Positions 1 to 9,152 of a stretch of DNA of 64,000 nt are shown in pieces; the first letter of the stretch is position 1, and every line of letters begins with the position of its first letter. The notes under the pieces were generated by a model that saw only the letters and a list, made by a program, of their open reading frames with translations, was not told where the DNA came from and made no database searches. Origin of the DNA: Norana najaformis. Taxonomy: Eukaryota; Annelida; Clitellata; Crassiclitellata; Hormogastridae. The position numbers and the translations under genes were made by a program. The stretch is taken from the NCBI GenBank assembly GCA_964023275.1, contig OZ029925.1:6047413-6111412 (forward strand), read 5' to 3'.

Positions 1-55
1 AAGCATAAGGACTTTGGAATATATCTCTTGATACAGCTAATATAGATACAGTTGG

Positions 56-235
56 GATATGGTAGCCAATTGGTTAGAGTGCTTGGCTTGTAATTCGGAG
101 AGTATGGGTTCGATCCTTCCCTGAGATGGTAACACTGTAGGGACCTTGAGCAACTTCTTCACTTACAATTGCTCAGCACCATCGATTGTGCTTAGTCATT
201 AGACAGTGATGCTTAATAAATGCATAAATAGTAAT
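56..235 (+). mobile_element. SINE family D, near full length, in FGFR1OP2 intron 3
   Basis: tRNA-like head with an A-box-like GTAGCCAATTGGTTAGAG and a B-box-like GGGTTCGATCC, followed by a body about TTGAGCAACTTCTTCAC and ATTGCTCAGC and an end in TTAATAAATGCATAAATA. Related copies occur at 24520-24705, 35420-35590, 54765-54925, 57895-58055 and 63580-63755, which establishes it as a dispersed family. Family letters A-E are local labels only. Confidence 0.75.
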
Positions 236-405
236 AACACAGAAGCCTACTTCAAAATCTGTTAGCAAATCGACAGTCAGTATTGCAAAACACATATAAA
301 ATAAACCCTCATGAAGTCAATAATAGCAAGTTTTCGAGCCAGGACAAATTCTTAGTTCGTGCTTTGGCATCTACTGGGCAATAGAAGAGATAAGATCGCA
401 CTGAC

Positions 406-582
406 CTGTGATCGATCGCACTTCTTGGCAATATACTCTTGCTCAAGTTGATCAGCTTTGAGGAGCTTTGTGATCTGTTCTCGATACTTGCTCATTATCA
501 GTTCCAGCGCAGTCTGATGCTCTTCGAGCGACTCTCTCAGTTCTTTGTTCTCCTGCTGCAGTTCCCGTATTTGGCTGTTCTC
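406..582 (-). CDS. FGFR1OP2: FGFR1OP2/SIKE family protein, exon 3 (coiled coil)
   Basis: A 59-codon exon opening with [20 protein letters not shown] and continuing through [16 protein letters not shown], nearly identical to the central coiled coil of human FGFR1OP2/SIKE1, the most conserved part of the family. The acceptor is ATTTACAG before 582 and the proposed donor is GTCAGT at 405-400, both phase 0. The last 18 residues (after KLL) are less conserved, so the exact donor is less certain than the other boundaries. The remaining C-terminal coiled coil must lie beyond the left edge. Exons 1-3 give 130 residues, against about 207 (SIKE1) to 253 (FGFR1OP2) in human. Confidence 0.92.
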
Positions 583-689
583 CTGTAAATTCAAGACTTT
601 ATTTTGCAGACACACAAACAGACACAGCCAACTTATCAGTAATTCATAAATTTATTTTAATTAAAACACTTGTAAAGTGCGCAATATTA

Positions 690-963
690 GCACACCTGAA
701 TCTGAGGCGCGGATGTATGTTCGCTAGGGGCCAAGATGGAATCATGCAAAAGCCAGGGTGAAGTAGTTAGTCTTAAGAAGTGATTTAAAAGATGATAGCA
801 AGTTTGCAAGTTGTGTCTTTTGTGGTAATAGATTCCAAATAAGAGGAACACAGCAGCTAAAGGCACGTGATCCAACAATTGTCCTGAACCTAGGGTCTTG
901 CGTTATTGGCTTCCCATCATTAAGCTTGAATTCCCTGACCTGATCCCGAAACTGACCAAACAA
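690..963 (-). mobile_element. LINE 3' end (L2/CR1-like ORF2 C-terminal tail)
   Basis: Translated on the minus strand this gives a stretch with VGSRAFSCCVPLIWNLLP and then FKSLLKTNYFTLAFA. It matches the widespread C-terminal tail of L2/CR1 LINE polyproteins (GxRxFxxxxPxxWNxLP ... FKxxLKTxxF). It is a short 5'-truncated copy lying in FGFR1OP2 intron 2 on the same strand as the gene. Similar tails recur at 7.8, 25.4, 33.9, 42.3, 58.5 and 63.8 kb. Confidence 0.75.
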
Positions 964-1050
964 CTGGCGCTATATCAGTGAATAAGCTAGTCTCCCTAAT
1001 GTCGGTTTTTCTGTGGCTTTTGTGTGGTGCTGAGAAATTCTGGGGATTTA
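964..1050 (-). mobile_element. SINE family B fragment
   Basis: Contains GAATAAGCTAGTCTCC and TGGCTTTTGTGTGGTGCTGAGAAAT, a diverged minus-strand match to the family B block (AATAAGCTGGTCCC ... GCTTTCGTTGGGCGCTGTAGAAAT) seen at 6790, 7470 and 56640. It abuts the LINE tail. Confidence 0.5.
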
Positions 1051-1084
1051 CATTTCCATTATGTTAGCAAATATTTTAACTTAC

Positions 1085-1162
1085 CTGAGCCAAACTCAAG
1101 ATCAGACTAGTCCTTGGTCGATGACGAGCTATTTCATTGAGTTCATTCAAGTTGTCTTGATA
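1085..1162 (-). CDS. FGFR1OP2: FGFR1OP2/SIKE family protein, exon 2
   Basis: A 26-codon exon that no long open frame reveals. It reads YQDNLNELNEIARHRPR and then TSLILSLAQ, matching the human YQEEIQELNEVARHRPRSTL block that follows VEAMKQ. It is bounded by an acceptor (CTTCTAG, 1163-1164) and a consensus donor GTAAGT (1084-1079). Both boundaries are phase 0, so it splices in frame between exon 1 and exon 3. The RHRPR core is the strongest family signature in this segment. Confidence 0.92.
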
Positions 1163-1608
1163 CTAGAAGACAGAAAAACAAGACACAGATTTATCGTACA
1201 CTGGAACCCTTTTACAAAGTGCAAGGTTATAATGCAAATCCTGATATAATGTAGCTACAGACTTCGATTACAAATTAATTTCAGGCTTAGAAATTATGCA
1301 ACTGCATTCAAACACAATTCTTTTCTATAACTCAACACAATGCAATTTTCCTAAGCTCCTCAATTCTCAACACAGCACTTTTCTGGATCTTTATATTCAA
1401 CACAGAATTTACTGTTAACACATAGCACTTTTTCACCACTTTACAAAGCAACCGCCTCTGAAAGTGCTACACTAATCTTACATCTTGGTGAATCTTCAGT
1501 TTATTCATGACACAGTGACAGCACACACAAGCACACACAGCCCTTCACTGACGACACCTTCTCTGCGGTAATGCTAATGGTAACAAATGTTAAGCTGAAA
1601 TCAGTCAC
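1163..1608 (-). other. FGFR1OP2 intron 1
   Basis: 446-bp intron between coding exons 1 and 2, AT-rich, with runs of near-repeated CAACACA/GCACTTTT words. No transposon or second gene seen. Confidence 0.8.
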
Positions 1609-1743
1609 CTGCTTCATTGCCTCCACCTGCCTCTGAAGGGTCTGTGTGCGAGCAATCAGACTGTCAGCAGTAAAGTCGTGCTCCTTAAGTCGCATTGATA
1701 GGTTGTGGGCATCATTTAGTATCTTCTCTATTGTGAACGCCAT
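1609..1743 (-). CDS. FGFR1OP2: FGFR1OP2/SIKE family protein, coding exon 1
   Basis: First coding exon, 45 codons, beginning at a true ATG (1741-1743) with the family N-terminus MAFTIEKILNDA and ending in the conserved VEAMKQ, followed directly by a GTGACT donor (1608-1603). Human FGFR1OP2 and SIKE1 have the same organisation: an MSCTIEKALADA-like start and a VEAMKQ block just before YQEE. FGFR1OP2/SIKE proteins are cytoplasmic coiled-coil adaptors of the STRIPAK (striatin-PP2A) complex, linking it to SLMAP and Hippo signalling. The bases just before the ATG read as a possible acceptor (TTTTAGGCAG), so a 5' UTR intron may end at the start codon. Vertebrates have two paralogues; which one this is closer to cannot be told from half the protein. 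Confidence 0.92.
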
Positions 1744-2332
1744 CTGCCTAAAATATTAATCCCTAAAAGCATCAGATAAGGCAAATTAAAAGACAGAAAT
1801 AGTATGCACATAAGTAAGTATGTAAGAACATTTATATGGCGACTTTTAAAACTCCTCAGGCCGGCACCAGTGTTGGATAAATCCAACACCGGTGGTGCCC
1901 TAATGCAGTTTACATCGCGCTATATAAATGTCAGATAACAAATCCGATATTACTCCGTTCAGACTCGCCAAAAACGGTTTTATATTTTGTTCTCCAACAT
2001 CAAAATCGAAAGTCGGAATGCGAACAGAAAAATAACACAATCATCTGTTAACGAAAATTATCATACCTCAAAGTCAGCGAATTAGTTTAAATGGCGCTTA
2101 TATTGTTTTCCTCTCCATAACAATCAAACGATTCCAAACTCAAGATATGTGTTGCCCCAGATCTCACATCGCCTGCAGTCTACATTTTATGACGACATTA
2201 AATCTCACCATAGATTGCCACCATGTGGTTGGTGACTAATTATAGACAACAGTAAATAACCACCGCGACACAAACATCGTCGATTCCCTCACTGATTAAA
2301 TGTAAATAAGCATAATTTTATATAGAGAAAGT

Positions 2333-2415
2333 ATGGCTTCGACCCTGCTCATTTTTCAATGAATTTATCGGGTGAAATCCTTCGCCAGGGCTGTCGGTTT
2401 GAATATAGACCATCC
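2333..2415 (-). mobile_element. SINE family A 3' fragment
   Basis: Minus-strand copy of the conserved family A block: ATGGCTTCGACCCTGCTCAT followed by TTTTCAATGAATTTATCGGGTG and GATCCTTC-like sequence. The same words occur at 15955, 16370, 19984, 25740 and 63900. Confidence 0.65.
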
Positions 2416-3157
2416 TTCACAAAGATATGCAATTTCCCCCACTCAGTAGGACTGCAGTCTTACCAGTAGATCTTCCCCCCGCTGCTTTATACCACAAATC
2501 ACACACAGCTTATCGGGCCATGGCTAACCTCGACGTTTTGGAATTTTGGGGACATGTCAAGCCTTCAGCATTACCTGAAATCAAGTTGCGAGGCAGCTTG
2601 AAATTTGATATCTGGCTAAGAATCTATCTATCAGTCCGCAACAGAGCTAATTGACGTCAAATGTCTTTCTACATTGTCGACCTCTTGTGTTCCTTTGTTT
2701 ATGTTTTTTACAGCGCTTGATGCTAGAACCCGTAGCTGAAAGTTAAGAGTGTAGACCAATATTGGCTGTAGTTGCCAAATGACAGGCTTTAAGCATCTGT
2801 TAGGCCTAATTAGATGTTTTAATTAATATATCAGGTGAAATTTGCAAATCAGTGTGAAATTAGGCCTATTAGAAAAATAAGGCGACAACAAAACCGAACA
2901 TGATTTTATAAGATTCTTTTTTTACTTATAAAATGAATTAGGCAATGATCTTGGTGTACAGCCTGCTAGTAGCCTGCAGTATTGCCTGTCTTCGCAATTA
3001 AAGATTTATGTCCACATGCAATCAAAACTCATCAGTCTAATGTTTAGACTATAATAATAGGTCTAATAATTAGCTCCTTGATTGTTTCAGGAAGTATACA
3101 TTTTTACTTTATTCAAGAGTCTATATATTCAAAAGTTTCTTTAAAACGTTAATATGG

Positions 3158-3250
3158 TGAAGGATCCCAGTCATACTACCCGATAAACTCATCGAAAAAT
3201 GATTAAGGTCAAGGCCATATGGTCGCAATAGAAAGCCGTTTACATTTACA
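3158..3250 (+). mobile_element. SINE family A 3' fragment
   Basis: Starts at GTGAAGGATCCCAGTC and runs through CCATATGGTCGCAATAGAAA to GTTTACATTTACATTA, a diverged 3' half of family A without a tRNA-like head. Confidence 0.65.
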
Positions 3251-3764
3251 TTAGTCCTCTTCGTAGGCTAGTTATTATGAGGAAGCGTTGCCGGTTGTAA
3301 TGTTGATCGTAACTGAAGTATTTGCGCTTCACCAAAAATTTCCTTTGATCAAAGTATTGTTGATGGAGACAATTACTAAAAAGAAGAGGGGTATACGCTA
3401 TCTTAAGCTAGTCCTGTGAGGCAGCCGTGTGTATGAAGTTTACTATTCTTAGCTTCGGCATACATTGTAATTGTAATTTTAAATTTGTATAGCGCCTCTT
3501 CAAGCAAAGACTAATCAGTGACGCTCACTGCGCTAGACTTGATGTTAAAAGTCACTAATGATGTTAAGTGTCATTAAGAACAGAATAGTATCCTGTAAGT
3601 GAACATAGCTCAGATAACTAAAAGACAACTAGAAGAATCACCAGTGTACAATATGACGGAAGGTAAGCCAGTCCTCTCGCTCGCCGTACGATCTTCCAAA
3701 GTTCCCATCGCCTGTGTACTCTTTTGATTCTCGAGTTAGATAAGAGCTCAAAGAGATTTAAACC

Positions 3765-3925
3765 TCTGTCTAGAATGGTCCGTGCACGGGGACCTTAAAT
3801 GGCGTGCATGGGGCCATTCAAACAGGCAGCGGGGTCGAGGATCTAAACCTGATAAATTAATTGTAAAATGAGCAGGGAAAAAAGAGGCCATACGGTCACT
3901 ATGTAAAACCATTTACACTTAGATT
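3765..3925 (+). mobile_element. SINE family A fragment
   Basis: Contains the family A core GGTCCGTGCACGGGGACC, a CCATTCAAACAGGCAGC block and the distal CCATACGGTCACTATG block ending in a TTTACACTTA tail. The tRNA-like head is absent or too diverged to see. Confidence 0.7.
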
Positions 3926-3954
3926 TTAAGTGTAGCAGAAACGTCGAAACATCT

Positions 3955-4040
3955 TTCTGCCCCAGCGGGAATTTGAACTCCCGACCTCTTAGCTGACAGC
4001 ATAGCACGCTAATTAAAACCTACTACCGACACCTGTAGAG
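3955..4040 (-). mobile_element. tRNA-like SINE head (family E)
   Basis: Read on the minus strand it has a T-arm-like CGGGAGTTCAAATTCCCG, with a perfect 5-bp stem and an embedded B box, preceded by AGCGTGCTATGC and GTCAGCTAAGAGG. It lacks a matching anticodon stem, so it is called a tRNA-derived SINE head or tRNA relic, not a functional tRNA gene. Confidence 0.5.
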
Positions 4041-4299
4041 ACGTGTAATAAAATAACTTTATATCAAAATGGGATTTGGAGGGCGATTGGACTGTGTTGG
4101 TTTGGCGACTAAATGTCTGAATAAAAACTGAAAAGTCCTTGTAAAAGCGTTTTCACCTAAATTCCATTTTTACGAAGTCATTAACTTAGAAAACTTTAAC
4201 AGTAAGGCATGTTTACATTCAAAGGAACAGTCAAGCGATCCGACCCATCAAAAGATTCAGCGGAAGACGGACACAGCGGAGAACCAGCCAAACCAGACG

Positions 4300-4680
4300 A
4301 AATTCTGTGTATGTGTGAATGTGTATGCATGTGTGTATGCGTGTACTTAGACGTACGTACGTATGCATAGACCTGTGTGTGTATGTTTGAATGTATATAT
4401 GTATGTATGTATGTATGCATGCATGTATGTATGTATGTATGTATGTTTTAGAACATCATCTATACGGCGTCTTTTAGGAACCACTCTCAAACGACTTTTA
4501 GCATCCAGTTTACGTACGTATGTTCGCATGTGTGTATGTATGTTTGCAAGTGTTTATGTATGTTCGCATGTGTGTATGTATGTTTGCAAGTGTTTATGTA
4601 TGTTTGCAAGTGTGTATGTATGTTCGCATGTGTGTATGTATGTTTGCAAGTGTGTATGTATGCTTCTGAACGTTTATACA
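4300..4680 (+). repeat. ATGT microsatellite followed by a ~20-bp minisatellite
   Basis: 4360-4444 is mostly (ATGT)n. From about 4515 to 4670 a roughly 20-bp unit of the type TATGTATGTTYGCAWGTGTK repeats about eight times. A short unique segment (4445-4510) separates them. Open frames here (MYVCMYVC-type) are translations of the repeat. It sits just downstream of the glycosyltransferase stop codon. Confidence 0.9.
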
Positions 4681-4717
4681 GCGCATTTTGGCAACCACTG
4701 TCAAATGTCCTAAGATG

Positions 4718-6184
4718 CTACCAGTGAATCACATTAACGGAAGGGAGTCCATATATCTCGACGCCCAGACGAGCCGCCACTTTGGCCATGCCTTCCGTCT
4801 CGACGTGGTGGTCGAATATGAAAGCCGGAAAAACAAGTCCCTTGCGATGGAGGTCAGCCTCGACAAGAAGGACACACCCTCCGACCCCGTCCAACCTCAC
4901 GACGTCCCCTTCGAGCTTGAGGTCGTTGAGGAACTTCCGCTCCGACGAAGCGTCGTAACCCTCCAGCATCAGGAAGTCTTCGGGCATGCGCTGGAGGCGC
5001 CGCTTGGACGCTTCCGTTTCCCTCCAGGTGTTGCGGTCGAAGGTGTCCGTCTGTCCGCTGTCCTGGCGGTAGAGACAGTTGGCCGCCACGATCCCCTTCC
5101 GCGGCCATAGCAACCGCTCCACCAGGTCGCTTGGAATGTGTCTCACATCGCTGTCCGTCCACAACACCCACTTCTCAGTACCGCCACCCAGCGCCCCGAA
5201 CAACAACTGGTTGCGGGCCATCGCTAGGTGGCGTCGACGGGTCAGCTGCCATGACCTGTCGTGGCGCGCATGACCGGAAGTCTGCGATGAGCTGCCCTTG
5301 AGCCGGAGTACCTCGACGCGTTTGAAGTACGGTCGTACCTCGGCGGCCATTCGCTCGGCCGTCTCGAAGGTGAAGTCGGAACTCGAGTCCTCGCCGAGTA
5401 CGATGGATATGTGGCGGTGCGGGTAGGTCAAAGAGCAGATGTTCTCGAAGTACTTCCAAAGATGACGTCGAACGTTCGATATCGGCGTCAGAATGAGAAC
5501 GTCATCTATGACGTCTTCATTCGTGACGTCGTACTTTTGAGATTTCTGAACGATTGCCGTTCGAAACCAAAGATTGTCTGAGTCGGTCATCGTGAAATTT
5601 GAAGGACATTCGAACTTGCCACCCGATTCTGTACTTTTAGCAGTCCTACTCGTTTCCTTGGCCATGTTAACTATTCCACGATCGAAGATCGTTGCAGCGG
5701 TACCTTCCCCGGATTCTTGCAATACTGACTTTGCGTCGAAGTTTCCAGAACCTCTGGTATCGCCAGCTCCACGTGTTTCCGTTGGTTTCGAGTTTCCGGA
5801 AGCTCTCTGGAGACCCAGCAGACTCTGATCGGATTTCCTGCTACCGTCTTCCTTCGTGCCCAAACCGACTGCGTCACCAAGCACTTTTTCCAGAGACTTT
5901 TCCAGCGACTGGGCCTCGATTTCAGAATGCTTTTGTCCTCCTTCCGAAGTTCGGTTTGTATGGACCGTCATCGCCATACGTGAATCTTCTCGTAACAACG
6001 GGCTGAGGTGATTCTTCATTAAGGCCCCTTCGCCGATGTAGTCCAAGAAGGAGGAATTTCCTCCCCGGCTCTGGAACCCTGTGTAGACGAGGCCGACGCC
6101 TATCAAGGCCAGAATGGCTATTAGCCAACCGAAGCCTCGAACCATAGACGTCGAGTCTTTCTTCCGACATAGAAGCCCACTCAT
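4718..6184 (-). CDS. Anp1/Mnn9/Van1-family glycosyltransferase, type II membrane protein
   Basis: Predicted 488-residue protein from one uninterrupted frame. The start is set at the first in-frame ATG (6182-6184, MSGLLCRKK); the frame is open for six more codons upstream but has no ATG there. A short cytosolic N-terminus is followed by one membrane anchor (about residues 17-37, GFGWLIAILALIGVGLVYTG), then a Ser/Thr/Gly/Glu-rich stem to about residue 200 and a C-terminal catalytic domain. Family motifs in order: DDVLILTPISN (227-237), HLAMARNQLL (about 319-328), the metal-binding DxD in VLWTDSDVRH (DSD 344-346), DTFDRNTWRET (380-390), RLDGVGG (430-436) and FIFDHHVETEG (455-465), ending GLPSVNVIHW. 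In yeast these enzymes are Golgi alpha-1,6-mannosyltransferases building the mannan backbone. The actual linkage here is unknown. The domain appears complete, with all key residues present and no frameshift. Confidence 0.93.
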   Translation of the reverse strand: MSGLLCRKKDSTSMVRGFGWLIAILALIGVGLVYTGFQSRGGNSSFLDYIGEGALMKNHLSPLLREDSRMAMTVHTNRTSEGGQKHSEIEAQSLEKSLEKVLGDAVGLGTKEDGSRKSDQSLLGLQRASGNSKPTETRGAGDTRGSGNFDAKSVLQESGEGTAATIFDRGIVNMAKETSRTAKSTESGGKFECPSNFTMTDSDNLWFRTAIVQKSQKYDVTNEDVIDDVLILTPISNVRRHLWKYFENICSLTYPHRHISIVLGEDSSSDFTFETAERMAAEVRPYFKRVEVLRLKGSSSQTSGHARHDRSWQLTRRRHLAMARNQLLFGALGGGTEKWVLWTDSDVRHIPSDLVERLLWPRKGIVAANCLYRQDSGQTDTFDRNTWRETEASKRRLQRMPEDFLMLEGYDASSERKFLNDLKLEGDVVRLDGVGGCVLLVEADLHRKGLVFPAFIFDHHVETEGMAKVAARLGVEIYGLPSVNVIHW

Positions 6185-6204
6185 CCTACGCAAGAACAAC
6201 ACAT
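6185..6204 (-). promoter_or_regulatory. Possible 3' splice site immediately upstream of the start codon
   Basis: On the minus strand the bases before the ATG read TGTTGTTCTTGCGTAG followed by GATG, a pyrimidine-biased acceptor-like signal. A non-coding 5' exon could therefore be spliced to a single coding exon. Equally, the transcript may simply read through. Confidence 0.35.
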
Positions 6205-6597
6205 TAGATCATGGATCAAAACGTAGCAGAAAGGAACAAGGCGGAACACTGAAAGCAACTGAAAATGCGAAACACCGCCAAGCCAAACAACTTGAAACAA
6301 CACGTAACCACCGTGAATAACAAGACAGAATTTGGAACAGCGCCAGTATTCTGCGTAGGCTGTTCATAAAAACGGATGCTCTGTATAGGCCAGCACGAAT
6401 ACATCCATGAACCGACACTGGATCCTATCGGCCTAAACCTGCTGCATCTTTTCGTCAGTTGAATGAAACTGAATGCCCGATAAATAATTATTTTGCAGTT
6501 AAACTTTCCAACTGAACCGTTCGTGCCTCTCAAAGTTCATGACCTAGTGACCTAGTTTCTTGGTTGGCCGACTGTAAATAAATAAACCGATGCAGGC

Positions 6598-6755
6598 AGG
6601 CAGACACAACAAGACACATAGAGACAGACACACACACAGATACAGAGACACTCAGACACACACAGACGCACATACATACACACATACATACACACATACA
6701 TACATACATACATACATACACACAGACAGACACACACACACAGACGCGCTGGAAC
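6598..6755. repeat. CA/ACAG/ACAT compound microsatellite
   Basis: Degenerate (CA)n mixed with (ACAG)n and (ATAC)n. Long MCVCVCV-type frames are translations of it. Confidence 0.95.
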
Positions 6756-6789
6756 TCTACTGACGCATTCAGTTAAACACTTGTACAAA

Positions 6790-6885
6790 CAAGTCATGCG
6801 CCTGTGAATAAGCTGGTCCCCGCGGCGCGGCTTTCGTTGGGCGCTATAGAAATCTCTGAATTACGGAATTACGATTACGACTAGG
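6790..6885 (-). mobile_element. SINE family B fragment
   Basis: Minus-strand copy: GCGCCTGTGAATAAGCTGGT, then GGCTTTCGTTGGGCGCTATA and a GATTACGATTAC-type end. Same blocks as the copies at 21700, 53940 and 56530. Confidence 0.75.
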
Positions 6886-7159
6886 CCTGCGCCCTTCGTA
6901 ACCAGTATCCGTAGTACAGTAAGTAGTATCCGATCGTAAACATCAGAAACCATTACCGTCATAGCTCCTCGTCTAACGCATCTGGTAACAGTTTGAACGC
7001 TCGTGAATCCAAGCACAGGCTACACAAGCACTTGATCCCTCACCCGAGTTTAGGCCCGGGAGGCAATGAGGCATGACCGAACTGGTTTCTCGATCCGCCT
7101 TTGTGTAATGTACAGCGCCCTTTTTTCACCCTTGGCCGTACTATGGCGGTCTGTGAGTC

Positions 7160-7356
7160 ATCTTTATTATTGTTATTGTTATCGTTATTATTAGTTTCGC
7201 CTACGACTCCTCGCTCAGCCGATGGACACATGGCGTGTAAACAAATCTCTTAAAATGTATTATTATTATTGTTATTGTTATCGTTATTATTAGTTTCGCC
7301 TACGAGTCATCGCTCAGCCGATGGACACATGGCGTGTAAACAAATCTCTTAAAATG
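7160..7356. repeat. Two-copy tandem duplication, 99-bp period
   Basis: A unit running from a (TTATTG)-rich stretch through GTTTCGCCTACGA, CGCTCAGCCGATGGACACAT and AAACAAATCTCTTAAAATG is present twice with two or three mismatches. A third TTATTATTGTTATCG start follows at about 7360. Confidence 0.9.
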
Positions 7357-7469
7357 CCTCATTATTATTATTGTTATCGTTATCATTATTATTATTTTTT
7401 ATATTAGAATTAGAATTAGAAGCAGTAGTACTAATAGTAATAGAAGTAGTAGTTGTCCTTGTTCCTGTA

Positions 7470-7655
7470 CTTGGAATAAGCTGGTCTCCATAGACAGCTA
7501 GGTTGACTGAGCATCGCGGGCCCGCACTGTGCCAAAGGTGGCAACTAATGGCCAGCAATGGGCCCAATGCGAGTCCAACAACGTGGCTGTTGGGGCCCGA
7601 TGCAGCTTTTGTGTGGCGCTGAGAAATTACAGGATTACATTACATTTACATTGTA
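7470..7655 (-). mobile_element. SINE family B copy (diverged)
   Basis: Begins GGAATAAGCTGGTCTCC and ends with GCAGCTTTTGTGTGGCGCTG and AGAAATTACAGGATTACATT. The middle is specific to this copy. Confidence 0.55.
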
Positions 7656-7814
7656 TTACATTAACACTGAATTACATTAAATTAATCACATTACGCTGCA
7701 GTACTTGTGACATAGCACATTCACGAGGTCTGCAGCCAAACATTTGTTTTGCTACCGTGAATGCAACATTCAGTGAATGGCAAGAGATAGCCATACAATA
7801 CAATACAATACAAC

Positions 7815-8060
7815 TGTAATTTGATAATGCTCTCCTTACAAAGTTCAGAAGTGCACATTCTAGCTGGGCAACCGGAAACAGTAAGAACAGTGTTGGGACT
7901 GGAAGAGGTTTTGAGTTTAGAGCGACAGATTGTCTCGGTAAGAAAACTGCGAACGAATGAGGAGGCAGAAAGAGATGGAGGGACTAGCTGCTGAGAATGC
8001 CGACCAGTGACAAGACGTCCTAGGAAGAGCAAAGGCCTGCTTTCCAGAAAATGCCGAACG
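7815..8060 (-). mobile_element. L2/CR1-like LINE 3' tail
   Basis: Minus-strand translation gives SASSFVRSFLTETICRSKLK and then TSSSPNTVLTV, a decayed FKxxLKTxLF-type L2/CR1 tail. It is flanked on the 3' side of the element by (ATACA)n (7790-7811), as expected for the end of such an element. The nucleotide words GTGCACATTCTAG and AGTTTAGAGCGACAGATTGTC recur in the 25.4-kb copy. Confidence 0.6.
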
Positions 8061-8591
8061 AAGTGCGGATCTACCGAGTACAGAGCTACATGGTGTAACC
8101 AATGACCATGGATGATAATTAGGTGTCACGTTTGCCCCCTCAAGAGGCGTTGTCGTCCACATGTGTCACGTGTCTACATCGTAATTGTAATCGTAATCTC
8201 GAGATTTCTACAGAGATTTCGAGATTGCTGTGTCCGCTGGCGCCCTCTGATGATTGTAGACAGCAGCTGGAGGTGCACCATCGGCCCACGCACAAAGGAC
8301 ACTTACCCGAGAAAAGGACTCGAAGAAGGAGTGGCGGACAATGTTAAACAGAGGGGAAAGCCGACTCTAGGTCAGACGCGATCGAACTCTGAAGTAAAAT
8401 GGACTCCTTTTTCAATTTAATTTTTCCACCCTTGTCATGGACTGTACACAGATTTGTAGTTAGGATGACTCTTGTATCATATATAGTCATTGGTTATGAC
8501 GTCAGGGCTTTGGCATCTGGGAGCAGATAGAAGATAAACTTTTGAGTAGTGATACTCCGTTGATGTTGTACAGTGTTATTCTAGTTGGTAG

Positions 8592-9144
8592 TAGGGCTGC
8601 CTACCGTCCCGGATTCGACTGGGCAGACCCGGAATCGGCCTTGTGCGTCCCGTGTCCCGGATTGATCCCAAATTGTCCCGGAACTTGGGGTAAATATCCA
8701 CTTACCAAATGTTGTTTTCTTTTCGCACACTAAACTCTAACAGCCGGCCGTAAATAAGTTTCACAGAGTGACCATAGAATAGAGGGTAGTTAGGTTAGTA
8801 GACCTAATAAATGACATCTGCAAATTGCATGCATGTATATATGAACTTCGCTCGTGCTAGGTCCTGAAGCCTGGTAGATTACTCGAATTTAATAAACGTT
8901 TTGCTCTTGAAGTTGATTCTAATTTTATATGTAGGTCACTTGTCTCTTGATGATTTTAGTCAAATTATTTGACTGTGATTTTTAATGACTATACGCAGTA
9001 GATCCTAGATTAGGCCGATTCAACATTCATTACATACATGTTACATACATCGTTACAGTCACGTGGACTCGGTAAATTGGTACTGGCATATCGAGTGACT
9101 ATGCGAGCGTCCCAGATTGGCAGAATCAGAAGTTGGCAGCCCTA
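8592..9144. mobile_element. Non-autonomous hAT-like DNA transposon (MITE), complete with TSD
   Basis: 553-bp element with termini TAGGGCTGCC and GGCAGCCCTA, a perfect 10-bp terminal inverted repeat with weaker symmetry further in (TCCCGG near the left end, GTCCCAGATT near the right). It is flanked by a perfect 8-bp direct repeat GTTGGTAG at 8584-8591 and 9145-9152. An 8-bp target duplication is the hallmark of hAT-type transposition. No transposase reading frame is present, so it would depend on an enzyme supplied elsewhere. Confidence 0.85.
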
Positions 9145-9152
9145 GTTGGTAG

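Larger units (their letters stand above)
1744..4190. other. Upstream flank of FGFR1OP2: no gene recognised
   Basis: AT-rich sequence. Any promoter and 5' UTR of the minus-strand FGFR1OP2 gene would lie here, but no convincing TATA or CpG signal was identified. A 75-codon ATG frame on the plus strand (2427-2654) has no recognisable features. SINE pieces at 2333-2415, 3158-3250, 3765-3925 and 3955-4040 are listed separately. Confidence 0.6.

Noticed and set aside
2427..2654. 75-codon ATG frame upstream of FGFR1OP2 as a divergent gene
   Set aside because: No recognisable domain, no splice signals tying it to other exons; length is within chance expectation.
3955..4040. Functional tRNA gene
   Set aside because: The T-arm is perfect but the anticodon stem does not pair and no acceptor stem closes; better explained as a SINE head or tRNA relic.
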